Shown: positions 21,895 through 34,133, counted from the stretch's first letter. The stretch is 64,000 bases of DNA from Arbacia lixula (GCA_963669155.1 OZ022576.1:2338746-2402745), one strand, 5' to 3'. Program-made: numbers and translations. Notes: a model not told the origin generated them from the letters alone.

Positions 21895-24851
21895 AAATCA
21901 TATCTGTATTATCAACAATTTATGTTTCTGTTTTTACTTTTAAGTTGGTTAGAAAACTGCTGATTGGACATTTATTTCCTCCAGCAGAATAGTAAAAGTG
22001 CAGAAGATGTCTTGTGATTACTTTATACTACATCAAATATATCAATATGAATGAAACTTGTTATTTCAATTTATTACAATTTTTAGGAAATGGTACAAAC
22101 AAGCCTTCTACTATCATTAAGGTCGTGAACTGAAGGCGGCATGTTGCAGTGTCAGTCAATTTTTTCTTTGAAGACCAAACATCAAAGGAATCTATTTTTC
22201 GAAAAGGTTTAGATATTAAGTAGAGAAAAGAACATTTGCAGAGTAAACCATCCTTTCATACAACCCAAAATCTTCTTGGCAACATTGGTATTTTGTAATG
22301 CATATGAAATATGAAGGAGTATCAAGGTGGCAAAATAAACATACACATAAAGAGCAAAATGTACTCTCGTTAGGATGACCTCTGATGACCTCTCTCACCG
22401 GTATCAAAGAGGCATGGTTGCTACACCTCAGGCAAGGGGGAGGCAGGGGGAATAATGAGGGTTTTCATCACACTGCAGTCACAACTTTCCTGACAAGACC
22501 ACTTCAGGAAAATAACCTGACGTTGTGCAACTATGACATCAGCCAGAAACAGATATATATGGTACCCCACAAGTTTGCCTTGCACAGTTGCTCATGTGTC
22601 TGCTTGAAAGTGCAGCAATCTTAAAAAGTCGAAAATCATCCTAAGGACTTTGAGGCTGCGGAGGATAGACAACAAACAGTTTATAATTTTGTCATTAAAA
22701 TTAGGTGTTTATTTTCTTAAAAAGTTTCCCCAGCAAAATAATATGATATTAGTGCTCCCATCTGAGGTGGAATATCTCATACAATTTCTGATCAGGTTCC
22801 TTTTTTTTATGCACGTTTATAACCTCTGTTGATCAAATGACAGCCCAGGGTTGAGTTAACGCCTATAGACTGTAATGATTGATGCTCTGCTGAGTGGGTC
22901 TATTCATACTCAAGGTGATCTTATGACCCAAACCTGGATTTTTATATACAAAAAGTACACTGCTAGAGCACGGACCCTATAATGGAATGGTTAGAGGAGT
23001 GCCTCATCACTCATACATGATGATTTACGTCATACAAGAAAATAAGAGAGGGTATAACCATGGAGCCTTCACGGTAGCGTCCATGGTATAACCAATACTG
23101 GCAACAGGATTGCAGGCAACAACTCTTGTCAGTTGGTCAGTGAGACCAACACACAACTGGCATGGAAAGTGTAGCCTAACCTACCAGACCCATGCTTTAA
23201 TAGTGCTTCAAGTAGAACAGACCATTTGCAGTATGCAAATTGCATGCATGTCTTTCAAACAATCCATAGAAACGTCAAACTATAGTATCATCGAACCTTC
23301 TTTGAGGATTGTTTGACTAGAAACATGAAATTGTATTCAGGGTGCAATCCATTGAAGCTGAATTAATCTAGAAAGATAAATGTCTTAATTCTGTAAATAG
23401 ACAGTCAAGACAAAAGTTTATTTAATTTGACAGTAATGGATTATTGAGTCTTTGCATCCAGACTACCTGTACTGTCTACATAGATTGAATGTAGATCCTC
23501 AGACCAGACAGGCACCTGTAGGGATGTGTGGGAGAGTTATCTGATTTATTGGCCGACCTCAAATGACCTTATGACCCAGAAGAAATTGGGCTGTGTCATG
23601 AGTGTTTTGTATGATGCAACCTCGTTCCAAACATATTCACATATTATGCACATTGCTTAGCTCATTTTATCAAGTTGTATGCAAAGTTTACTCAACTCCC
23701 ACCTCCCTGGTTTACTCACATACACTGTAGTCAACTTTCAGGCAAATTGGTTTACTCCTACTGTCGGCCTATTAACCTATTTAAGCTTCATCATATATTG
23801 ATTTAAACCTATTCCCATATTTGTTTTTCACTTCAATTCAACTTCAATTTTATTGGAGAAGTGAAATCATAACAAAAATCCATAGATTAAAACTGTTACA
23901 TTACAAAGGAATACATTACAAATACAATTGTAAAATGTATCCACGTATCAGTTTAACAACCTATTCACATTTCATGTCTACCACACTTATTTCAGAAAAT
24001 TTACCAATGACAATCCCAAAGCTTGCTCAAGTTTTACCAAACAGGACTTTGTGAAATTAAGCCTTTTGTGTTTACTTTGTAACAAAGCATAATTAATTAT
24101 GACATTTATAAAAAGGGTCAGAGGAGCAGAACTCTTCATTACAATGCATTTTTATGACTCGTCTCTACGTATACTGTGATCTTGCTTTACGACTTTACAC
24201 CTCCTTCCAAGGCAGAAGAACAGGACAATATGTCCTCAGCTCATGCCCAAACGTAACATCCTCATTGATATCACAGGAGTGCAGAGAATTTAAAATGTGC
24301 AGTGGATAAAAAGAATATAAATACAGAGCACTGAAGTACTATGCCTTCACCTTGGTTTATACTACAAGGCTTTAAGAAAAATCCTTAGTAAAAATATTTG
24401 ATGTTCAAGGTTGCAGTTGTCAGACCAACATTGTTGTTTGTTAGATATCACATGCATGAATATCAAGTCCATTTTTACAAAGTGCTGTCCTTTCACGTAA
24501 GGGATAGAAGTAGAAAAGTAACACAATCCGTAATCAGTAGAGTGGCATTAATCCATTATCATGGCTCTGATTTTTGTTTGATTTTAGAATACTAGGAAAG
24601 AAAGTGTTTCAATCATTGATACTAAACAAAATACAGACCCTATGGCAGATTATGGCCCATTATACTACCACTCCCCCTACCGTTAACCATGAGGGTGCAG
24701 CTGAAAGTGGGGTGTGATTGAAGAAAAGGCAAACACTCCAAGGAGTGGAGTATCACCAAGCATGCCAAGGAGGCTTTTGCACCACCGATTTGTTTGGTTG
24801 TTGGCCCACTGTGACCTCAGCTGACATGACCCCCACCCCCTTTCCCTCCAG
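21895..24851. other. Non-coding interval
   Basis: AT-rich, unique-looking. ATAACCATGG...CCATGGTATAACC forms an imperfect inverted pair at about 23054-23091. At 23829-23868 CTTCAATTCAACTTCAATTT may be a retroelement tail read on the minus strand. No exon supported. Confidence 0.4.
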
Positions 24852-24888
24852 ACAGGGGAGACATACTGGTACCATGGCAGCCACAGGG
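24852..24888 (+). CDS. Weak candidate microexon, 37 nt
   Basis: CCCCCTTTCCCTCCAG immediately precedes and GGG|GTAAGG follows, two good splice signals. Frame one reads TGETYWYHGSHR. Nothing identifies the gene and 37 nt is short for an internal exon, so confidence is low. Confidence 0.13.
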
Positions 24889-26648
24889 GTAAGGGACTGG
24901 CTCTTCATTGGGGAGTCTCTGTCAACATCACTTTGGGAGCTTCAAAGCTAAGCATAGGGGCAATGACCACTCTACCAGCAGACAGGATTAAAATATTAGC
25001 TACCAGTACATCTATTGTGATATTACAAGTACTTTCCATCTTCCAGTATCATCTGATTTGACAACCAGATTTGGTGGTACTGTAGCTCTTTCCATTAAGA
25101 TTTATTTACGCAGGAATTTCTCGTTGCAGGATAAGTTTCAAATCCCATCCCCACTTTTCTACCTCTCGTCCCAAATGTTCCCACCCCTCTCTTTCCCTCG
25201 CTCCCATCCTTGTAACTGTATGCTCTGTCCTGCTAGTACAGACATGTACATGTCGTATATGACATGCACTGCAAATATAATGACCCATCTCTTTGTGGTC
25301 TGTTATCCATCCATTTTCTTGTTCCGACCCACGTTTACTGGCAAAATATGGTGTCTGTCTGGTAGTCCGCACATAGTCATAATCAAACATGTCTATCCAA
25401 ACATACATGTTTTATGTCTCTATCTGTACACTTTGTACATGTACGGCCTTGAAAGCCAGGCCTTTCATTGCTTGCATGAACAGTAAACCTTGCGGGCAGA
25501 TACATGTTTTTGTTTCAGACATTTGCAATACGCTGTGTGATGTACAAGTATGCATTCGATTTTTCAATACAAACTGTTCTCTGAATTAACCAGGTGGAAG
25601 GGACACGACTTATTCCTATACTGACACAACTTCTTCTTCACAAGAACTGTAATTCCTAAGAGAGAATCACCCTCCATGTTTACATATTAGACCTAGTTCT
25701 AGGCTGTGGAATGTGTCCTGTTTCTTTCTCACGCACTGCAAACACATGTCTGGAAACACTAGACTAAGCAGTACGCACCATCCCTTCTTCCCTCTACATG
25801 TGTGGCAGAGAGGGAAAGACATATGAGTCTAGTCTTTGTGTCAAGACTTATTTGTGATTGCTACACTGGATAAATTTAAGCAGCCACTAGCAGCCTTGAC
25901 AGTTAGGCTACTTCTTTACAATCAAGAACAGTACCTAATGACAAAGGTCTATTGTGTACACGTACAGGGACTCTCCATTCATAGTTTCCCCAAGGCCCCA
26001 TAGCATAAAGTCTGAATGTACTCCACACGCAACATTCATCTTTATAGGCTTCCACATAGCTGTTACACATCCATGCATATACAACAGATAGTACCCTATC
26101 ACTGGTTTAAATGAAGATAAAAGCTACAATTTACTCATTGCACAATTACATTGTACCCTTCTGGAGTGATAGTGTACAGTATACATGTAGAGTCCTACGT
26201 GACTTTCACCAAGTTAGAACAGTTTATGACTGGATTCCAATCACATTTCAAACGACATCTAATAGAGGAATCTGGTTTATTACACGGTAGATGAGTCATA
26301 GACAAAGTGCATTAAATACCGTCTTCACATATTTGAGTTCCTGCTCTGCTCTGAACGATATTGATTTGCTTCATTAACACCAAAACCCAAAGTCTAAGAC
26401 ACAGCACAAACATTGACAGCAATCACTCCCGTCAGCTCTCCATTCCCATTTCTTCTACTCCATTAATGGCAGCCCTTTCTCCTTTCAGGGAATGTTTTAC
26501 TTTCATTGTGTTTGTGCGATCAATACGGTCCATCCATTCAATGGGTTTGTGTTTAGCAGTGGGAGCGGTGAGTCACACACACATCAGCCACAGCCCATTG
26601 ATAAACATGTTCTTGTACACACTGCTCACTGACAAGAGAAATGGGGGG
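24889..26648. other. Non-coding interval
   Basis: Contains a 142-codon open stretch (25058-25486) rejected as coding on composition. ACATGTACATGT words occur near 25240. No other feature. Confidence 0.4.
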
Positions 26649-27092
26649 GATTTCTTCATCATTGACAAACTAGTGTGCACTTTCAACCATGAACATTAAG
26701 GTCGCTTGATATTCATGAGGCATAACTCCAGACAGAACACCAAATTGATGCATTTGTGATTTCTTCATCATCGATAAACTTGATTAAAGACTTTCAACCA
26801 TGAACATTATGGTCGCTTGATATTCATGAGGCATAACTCCAGACAGTACACACAATTGATGCATCTGTGATTTCTTCATCATCAATAAACTTGATTAAGA
26901 CTTTCAACCGTGAACATTATCATGGTCGCTTGATATTCATGAGGCATAACTCCAGACAGTACACACAATTGATGCATTTGTGATTTCTTCATCATCGACA
27001 AACTTGCATAAAATTTCCAACCATGAATATTATTATGGTCACTTGATTTTCATGAAACATTACTCCGGACAGAACACCCGATACATTTGTGA
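26649..27092. repeat. Four-copy minisatellite, period 109-113 bp
   Basis: GATTTCTTCATCAT recurs at 26649, 26758, 26869 and 26982. The paired word GTCRCTTGAT starts at 26701, 26812, 26925 and 27038. Each unit also holds AACCATGAACATTA, ATTCATGAGGCATAACTCC and TTGATGCATYTGTGA. Copies 1-3 are very similar and copy 4 is more diverged (TTTTCATGAAACATTACTCC). The unit length is not a multiple of three and varies, so it is not coding. Repeated ATTCATGA and TGATGCAT words could be binding sites. Confidence 0.9.
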
Positions 27093-30000
27093 CCCAGTAT
27101 CATGTGTACTGTGTCGAAATTCAAAAAAAATGACAAGGGATATTTTTAAGAGACACACACATTCACTTTCCCAAACCGCAGTATCATCATGTTTCAGGAA
27201 TGTGGTCTGGGATCTATGGATACTGCAGAATACATTGATGGGGTACAATTTGTTTTTCTTTAAAAATGAAACTGCAGCTCTCAGGGAATATTGTGGAGAG
27301 GGGTGTTTTGCTGTGTGTTGTGTAGTGAGACATTTGCACACAGTGTAATATGAAGCCACCCAAAACATGCAATTGCAGATCTTAACAGACCGGTTTTAAG
27401 ACTACAACAGGAGTAGTTCAACTTCAAATGGTATTTCTTTTTCCTTTGCATTTTCCTTGATCTATTGATTTAAACTATATAATAACTTTGTTTGGACTAC
27501 AGTGTACACATGTGACATATTCATAATTTTACACCAAAAGCATATGGTGCAGAAACGTGTCATGGTCTGTCTACAAATGGAGTAGCTTTGCCATCTCTGT
27601 CAAAGAGAAAATACTGAACACACAAACTTGAATGCATGTATACAGTGAATGCGGAGCGGTGGAGAAAGAAGGTAGGGCCTTTGTTGGCAAACTTTTTTCC
27701 CCATCTACCAAGGTCAACTGCAAACAGTGTGTCTACTCTAGAAAGAGAGTCAACAGCAGTATGTAGCTGTGTAAGTTGAGCACAAGTGCTGTATTGGACT
27801 GCCCCATGATATGAATGTTTGATTTGGTACTGCATAAAGGCTAGTTACACTTGCCATACCTAGCACAAGCCTTTCGGAGAAAACTAAGCCTACTTGTTAC
27901 TTTGACCTGGAATGCGTGAGGGTGTGTGGGTGGGTAGCTGATACGTGATCAAATAATATAAAACCATTCATCACTTTGTCTTCTGAGAATTACTGTGAAA
28001 AATATTCATAATAAAAAATTGTGTTTGCTTATATCCATTCCAATGCACAACACTACCACATATAAATGGCACAACAATTAATGTCTACTACTGTATGTAG
28101 AAGGGGGGGCCAGGTTTAATATTGAACTTTGACTCCACGGAACATACCCCAATCACACTTCCTCCACACACAAATGTCATGCCGATTCTGTTCATCTGTG
28201 ACAGAATCACGTAGCACTGTTGACACTTTGTCTGAGCTGGTGTGATCCTACTGGTCCATGACAGTCATTCTGAATCTGAACGTGATCTAATTCCACAATG
28301 GGCCACCAACACTACCTGTTGCATCTTGGCCTAATTCATGGTCAAATGGACTTGAACTAAACATGTGACCATGACTCTCCCTTGCAAGAGGGTTAATTTT
28401 CCATTTAAGACAGCCGATTGAACTCTGTTACAAAGCAGAGAATATAGGGTAAATCCAACATCTTCCCCTGTCACATGTATAGAACATATCTACATCTCCT
28501 GCTAGACTAGTTGTGCACCAACCATGATGTGGGTAATGAAAAACATAGCCACTAACAATGATTGCAAAACTTATACACTTAATATCTCCAGATGTTTACA
28601 TGCTCTGTCTACAAATGAAATGACCAGTATAACTAGAGAAAAGTGAACTAATTGTGATTTAAATATGTGACAGTGACATTACTAAAAGGCTACTCGCTCA
28701 GTCTGGCAAAGTCATGAACGAATATTTGTCTAGTACGATGTCTTGTAACATCGTTCTGTTCTCTGAATGGTTATTATACAGGAGTCCCCAGTCCAAAATA
28801 CTCTGATTTTTTACACTTTTTTATGTACATGCCCTTGTATAACATAAAAAAACATCAATTTCCAAAGAAAGTTGCTGGGATTATTTAAATACTAGTATCT
28901 GCCATATTCATTATTTTGATAAGTTATTAACATTCTACCATAAACTTTACAGATGGTACTTTATATCCATGTATCTATTTTTAGGCATCATGACACAATA
29001 TTTGTTAGAATTACCATCCCTGCAAATATTTGTTCATGAGCAGCACAGTACTATTTTTAATCTTCAGGGCAGGCTACTCTAATGATGTGACACTACCATA
29101 GTTAAAGAGTTATATTGCAAACTGCACACTCAATAAATGTGCTTGTTAAGGCCTAAAACTGTTCACTTTATTACATACACCGCACATATTTACCTACTGT
29201 ATGTTGATCATGCTGTTGCCTACCAACCTGTGTCTCAATGTTCTTCATGTACAATGATATTGTTCAGCGAACTACACTGCACAAATACCATGTTTGTACT
29301 GACGGCTCGCACAAGTCACTAATGCAAAATGCCTGCGAGCTATGAACTTGTGCACTCTCTGGGGTGCATTACAGGCACAGGGGTGCTTGTTCCAATGCTC
29401 TCTTGTAATCAAATCGTGATGGAGAGAAAGACGGACGGAGGCACTGATTTGTTGCACGCCAAATACACAAAGAGAGAGAAAAAGGGCCCTTCAATATTTT
29501 CTCTGAGCTGACGGACATGTGAGCAGTGCTTCAGTGTAGGTTTACATGTGCTTTACAATATGAAGGTGCTTTACCACAGAAAACACACTTTACTGAAATT
29601 ACAGGATGCTGAGAATGCAACAGAGCTACCTTTTGTTTGGTGTGGGGTTTTCTCTAGAAGTTTGAATTCTCTTGCATGTCATTGCCCTTACTACACTACT
29701 CAATACTCAACTCCAGAACTTACTAAGATATCATCCATCCTAGCAAATCGTCTTGGTAAAAAAAAAACACACACTTATAAGCATGGACAAAATATTGCAG
29801 ATGGACCAAAGTAACTGTCTGCTATAATCCAATTGACATCACACATGAACACAATGTGTATGTAAGTCTAGTCAACCACCAGACTAAAGCTCCCATCAAA
29901 TAAAAGGTTCAATACCCACCAACGTTGAGGGACACTTCTTTCAATGGAGTGCTTAAAGAAATCAATTATGCACATCAATAATAGGTCATGGAAAGGTAGC

Positions 30001-30156
30001 TCTAAGTCTTAAGCACAGTTCAATGAGTATAGTCTGGAGATTATACAAACAAAACATGTATTTATCCTCTTCTTTGCAGTGAAATTTCACACTCTTATGT
30101 TGAACCACAGATATTGAGGTCAACGAGTTTGAATAGGAAAGCCTTCACTACAGTTA
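27093..30156. other. Non-coding interval
   Basis: AT-rich presumed intron without a supported exon on the minus strand, where the next exon of the signal-peptide gene would have to lie. A CAAGAGGGTTAA word at about 28384-28395 resembles a TTAA element tip but has no partner. Confidence 0.4.
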
Positions 30157-30170
30157 CCCCCCCCCCCCCC
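30157..30170. repeat. C14 homopolymer
   Basis: Fourteen consecutive C followed by TCCTCCCTCCC. Confidence 0.95.
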
Positions 30171-30776
30171 TCCTCCCTCCCTATTGACTCAGTAACAGAA
30201 AAACATAGGAACACTTTGCACAGAGTATGTATTGAGCAAACTACAATATAACAACAAACCTAGTCTAAATTAACTAAATTACATTGAAATATTTAAAGTG
30301 ATGCAAATAAGGCTTCAATCCAATGGTATGTTAAGTTACCCATTACAGTCATGTAGAAACACACATGATGCATTTGATTTAAAGAATGTATCATAAAACC
30401 CAACACCAACAAACACCAACAAAGTTTTTATTTGAAACTACAAGAGGGTTATTAACATTGCACGCAAATGTTCAGTTGGCAGTTACTTTATACCTTGCCT
30501 AACTGTCAGAACTAGTCTGTATGGGTATCCAAGTGCTACCAGTTATGTAATCATAATCATAAAACATCACTCTCTTTAAATGGATGTTTTTTTTTTACTT
30601 TTTGAACAATGAGTTGTCCTTTTGTTGCTCTCCTCCATTGTGAGCTAGCAGAGCAAGACAAAAGTCTCCAAGTAGACACAGCTTGAATCTCAGAGATAAG
30701 TTAAATATTTTGGTCTGGTGACAAGTAACAACACAACGTTTCAATGGTATAAGGGGAATAAGCGGCTTTATTAACG
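30171..30776. other. Non-coding interval
   Basis: AT-rich start of the presumed first intron. No feature. Confidence 0.4.
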
Positions 30777-30790
30777 CCCCCCCCCCCCCC
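30777..30790. repeat. C14 homopolymer close to the exon-1 donor
   Basis: Fourteen C on the plus strand (G14 on the sense strand of the minus gene), about 170 bases into the intron; a possible intronic G-run or quadruplex contributor. Confidence 0.95.
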
Positions 30791-30960
30791 TCCCGTTCGA
30801 ACACACGCCCATGCACTTCCAATGAGGGATGACAGGTTTCGATACACTTTGCGTGTGAACGACCATATAATCCACAACCAAAACACCCGTGCACTTCGTG
30901 GATTTTCCTCTCGAATGGCGTCGGTTTCGACTCAAAGATTGGTATGTGAACTCGACTTAC

Positions 30961-31030
30961 CTTGCGCCATAGAAACTGGTATCAAGAAGGCGGCGATAAA
31001 TCCTACGACAAGAAACGCCGAACGGCCCAT
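30961..31030 (-). CDS. First coding exon: signal peptide of a secreted or membrane protein (partial gene)
   Basis: Seen: on the minus strand ATG at 31030 opens 23 codons plus one base, beginning MGRSAFLVVGFIAAFLIPVS and ending MAQ. A charged Arg at residue 3 is followed by about 14 hydrophobic residues, then P18, then S-M-A, which fits the -3/-1 rule for signal peptidase with cleavage before Q23. The exon ends ...CAAG and is followed by GTAAGT, a near-consensus donor, so the intron interrupts codon 24 in phase 1. Known: a phase-1 intron directly after a signal peptide is typical of genes built from phase 1-1 extracellular modules (Ig, FN3, EGF, CUB). Inference: a secreted or cell-surface protein whose remaining exons lie at lower coordinates, probably beyond position 1. 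The bases around the ATG (gtagccATGG) match a good initiation context. I do not recognise the family; the mature protein is not in this window as far as I can tell. Confidence 0.72.
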
Positions 31031-31162
31031 GGCTACGGGAGACAGGCAGCTCCGCCGGGGAAACGTACGGCCACTGCTCCCTCCTGTAGGCCCTCCTCCT
31101 GCTACTTCGCCGCCGCTGGGAATCATAACTTGATGGGGCGAAGAAGTATTTTCGCACTCGTA
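31031..31162 (-). other. Putative 5' UTR part of the signal-peptide exon
   Basis: Minus-strand sequence immediately upstream of the ATG at 31030 is GC- and CpG-rich and has no competing upstream ATG in good context close to the start. A plausible 3' splice site (TTTGTTTTCTTTTCAAG) ends at about 31163, so this exon may start at 31162 after a short 5' UTR intron. A second weaker CAG/TAG-type site, CCTGTCTCCCGTAG, lies just before the ATG. Alternatively the transcript is unspliced here and the UTR continues upward to the promoter. Confidence 0.4.
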
Positions 31163-31520
31163 CTTGAAAAGAAAACAAACCGGCACCACCGGCTCTGACT
31201 CGCTCCAAGGAAAGAAGCACAACTTGCCAATAGTTTCAAACAATCCGACTTGCTGGATAGAATTCCGTGTAAAAAGCTCCAAATGGTTACATCATAGTGT
31301 CCACTTCAAACCGCTTCTAGAGAGCACCACACCACTTGGACAGCATCTAATTATACTTTAGCTGTAGCCAAATTGAGGGAACAGGTGAAGTCTGCCGCGG
31401 AGGTAGCAGCCACTAACTCACGGCAGTGTGTGTCGTCTGTGCGTTGCACACTGTCAACTCTCTCCTTGAGGTTGTCGTCTGCAGCAAAGCGCACGGTGGC
31501 GAATGTGTACAAAAACTTAC

Positions 31521-31720
31521 GGGTAAGTGAACCCATACACACACGAGAAAGCTGCCATGCCGAAACGTTGTGCATAGTGGTGGTATGCATCGCCTACTGT
31601 ACGGTGTGTGTTTGCATAACGTGTGAACCTTCAGGAGCAGACGAAGTAGCCAATCAGAGGAGAGCCGACCGAAGCCGCGCCCCCTCAGAAGAAACTTTTG
31701 CTCGCTTCTGATTGGCTTGG
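31521..31720 (-). promoter_or_regulatory. Candidate promoter and non-coding first exon of the signal-peptide gene
   Basis: CpG-rich patch upstream of the coding exon. It holds two CCAAT boxes in opposite orientation, GCCAATCAGA at 31650-31659 and TCTGATTGGC at 31707-31716, which are exact inverted copies. Between them is a GC-box-like GCCGCGCCCCCTC (about 31673-31685). On the minus strand a donor CCC|GTAAGT occurs at 31521/31520 and could end a non-coding first exon. The same locus read on the plus strand also contains a GTAAGT donor (about 31523), so a divergent plus transcript is possible. CCAAT pairs bound by NF-Y and GC boxes are typical of TATA-less promoters; which strand fires is inference. 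Confidence 0.45.
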
Positions 31721-32036
31721 CGTCCTTATCATGTCTGAGACTGACGATATGAATTATGCTTTCAATATCTGTCTTCTTAGGATAGTGTACATTCATTGAA
31801 AATGACATTTCTCACCACATGAGGGAAATGTAAAAGTAAAGAATTACTTCATGTTTGAAGGAACTACAGACGCATGTACTCGATGCACAAAGTATGACTG
31901 AAGGATGAAAGAAAAATAAGAAAAGGCAACGTGTTTCATTTGTTTTTAATTACAAAAAGGAAGATAATTGATAATTGAAGATAATCTATTCATCTTGTTT
32001 TATTTCATATTTCACCCAATGTTTCACAAAATTTGC

Positions 32037-32054
32037 AGACGATCACGATCGTCT
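32037..32054. repeat. Perfect 18-bp inverted repeat
   Basis: Eight-base arms AGACGATC and GATCGTCT are separated by AC. It could form a small hairpin or be a dimeric protein site. Confidence 0.7.
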
Positions 32055-32952
32055 AAGAAACTAGAGCCATCGTCATGTGCCAATGGCGGCTAAAGTTTCA
32101 AGTACCTAGTACACAAAAATCTCCAAGGGACGGCGATTTGTTCTGCAAAATAGGGTTTAGTATCCATATTAAGAAGTAGAATCTTCCATAAGTTTATGTT
32201 TAATGCCAATGTGTTTTTAACCTTCATTATCTAGTGGCTTAATCAATAATGGTGACTTCGCGATTGTTCCACAGATTACACCTTTGTGATACATTGTTCT
32301 TTGAATTATCTAAGTAAATGTGCGAATGAAATGTGTTACTGCTTTTAAATAGTGATTATATCTTGGATTGGAGTTTTGTGAGCTGGATGAATATTATCTT
32401 GTTATATCCTAAAATGATTGTGAAGTTATGGTACTAAAACTATACATAAGACTTCGGTAGGTTGAAATAACTTCCAAGGAAATTATAGGCTTTTAAACAT
32501 GAATAGCTAACCTTTTACTTTCTGAATGAAAAGTACTGACCACCTTAGATTCAAAGATTCGATGGCTACTCTTTACATGCGTCCTTTAATACTTCCTATG
32601 CTTCATGGGTATCCCTCCTCATGCAACTTTACGCGTCGATTGTTAACAAAGCGAAGCAAATCAGACACACATCGTGCTTCTATGTAGACACGGGTGTACC
32701 GTAGATGGCGCGTTCAATGCTATAGTTCATGTCGTCTGATACTGTTGATAAACGATAAAGGGAGAACAAAATTAATCTCAGTCGTTCATTGCGTTTGAGT
32801 CTACTTGTTGAGATAATTAATGTCGATATGAAGACGTTCATTTGGTGTGAAGCCAACTTGGCAAGGTAATGCATGTCGCCTAAATCGACCTACCAATTCG
32901 TCTTACACGTTTTGGTAAATCAATTTGGTAAGGTGATATGTGACGCCCTGAC

Positions 32953-32984
32953 GAAACATGGAAACATGGAAACATGGAAACCTG
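32953..32984. repeat. GAAACATG, four tandem copies
   Basis: Three exact 8-bp copies and one with a single change (GAAACCTG). Confidence 0.88.
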
Positions 32985-33336
32985 GAAAGCCTCTCGGGTA
33001 TTATTGAGTATAGTGATAACAATTAAACAGATAAAACAGGCTGCTTACCTCACCTTACATCACCTGCTGCTGACATATGTAATGTTTTGTACGGAATGAT
33101 TAATGCACACATAGTATCTATCGTCATTGTATTTTTTGTTCGTGCGCAACAAAACGCTACAAAACTTCTTCTTTGCTAAGCATTCTTTACCTTGACGTCC
33201 AGGTCGTTGAGTATTTCTTTGCCAAACTTTCCAATCACATGGCAAGTATGGGTTGCAAACCGGTTTGAGTGAAGAAGACCATTTGCTGTCCACTTTAGGA
33301 GAACATGCAAGGGCTGGTCTTGTTACTTCAATACCT

Positions 33337-33476
33337 GGGCCCCGTTCCATAAATGTTGTCATTAATGGTAACTACCATGGTAACATCACTCGACAGCCAA
33401 TCAACTCCAAAGATTCCGTAGAAGTTGCCATTAGTAGCAAAGTTACCATCAATGGTAAGTTTTATGCAACAGGGCC
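33337..33476. mobile_element. GGGCCC-ended MITE, about 140 bp
   Basis: The left end GGGCCCCGTTCCATAAA (33337) is mirrored by the right end TTTATGCAACAGGGCC (to 33476). Similarity continues inward through CATTAATGGTAACT against the inverse of AGTTACCATCAATG, giving terminal inverted repeats of about 37 bases at roughly 80 percent identity by eye. A central GGTAACTACCATGGTAAC is itself near-palindromic. Short, no coding capacity, long TIRs: a MITE. This style of end is abundant in echinoderm and other invertebrate deuterostome genomes; superfamily not assigned. Confidence 0.72.
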
Positions 33477-33684
33477 TTGAACGTACGTGTGATCATTTTG
33501 ATCATAAATGTCCAACAATCTGGAAGCCACTCTTTGGGAGATGCACCCCTAATGATTTAATATCCCCCTCGCTTTGACAAGGAGGTAATAACTCGTAGCA
33601 AGATTTACAACACGAGAGTAACTGAGACGATAGATGTGGCCGGTAAGCGCCTTCCATCACCGGGGATGGGCCGGGGCAGAGGAA

Positions 33685-33704
33685 GGGGGGGGGGGGGGGG
33701 GGGG
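33685..33704. repeat. G20 homopolymer
   Basis: Twenty consecutive G, the longest C/G run in the window, in a G-rich context (GGGATGGGCCGGGGCAG before it), so it is a strong quadruplex candidate. Confidence 0.95.
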
Positions 33705-34092
33705 CTAATTGGGCAGCTTAGAACAGCCTCGACTCACATTGCCAACACAATGTGGCCATTATTGGGACCCAACATTCGATAATGATTGTTAAAAGTGATA
33801 GGTACGACTTCTAATTTATGACAATGGTCGAGAATCAGATCACCAGTGCAGTATTGCACGTTCCACCTTTTGTTTTACGGTCTACCACAGTGATTTTGAT
33901 AATCATGTTCTGTTTCGAAGTTGTCAATATCAATAATGATAATACGGATTGGTTTTCTCTCTTTTCCATTGTTGTTGTCATCGTGATTGTATTATACTGA
34001 TCATCATTTCAACAACTAATGTTGTCGTTATTGTTTTCATTTCATGTTGTCGTTATTATCATCATCATCAATATTTGCCTTTTTCCCGTTAA
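33705..34092. other. Non-coding interval
   Basis: AT-rich with GTTGTC/ATCATC words near the end that grade into the trinucleotide repeat. No gene. Confidence 0.4.

Positions 34093-34133
<41 letters not shown>

Larger units (their letters stand above)
31721..33336. other. Upstream flank, non-coding
   Basis: Contains a palindrome AGACGATC-AC-GATCGTCT at 32037-32054 and the 8-bp repeat at 32953-32984. No exon seen. Confidence 0.4.

Noticed and set aside
25058..25486. A 142-codon open stretch on the plus strand, the longest not made of simple repeat
   Set aside because: An acceptor-like CCATCTTCCAG lies just upstream, but the translation is rich in Cys, Tyr, His and Met with no domain pattern. 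One such stretch is expected by chance when scanning six frames of 64 kb.
31373..31711. A 112-codon plus-strand frame in the CpG-rich promoter region
   Set aside because: Overlaps the promoter of the minus-strand gene. A CpG-rich sequence has few stops by composition and the peptide shows no recognisable motif. A divergent non-coding transcript remains possible.
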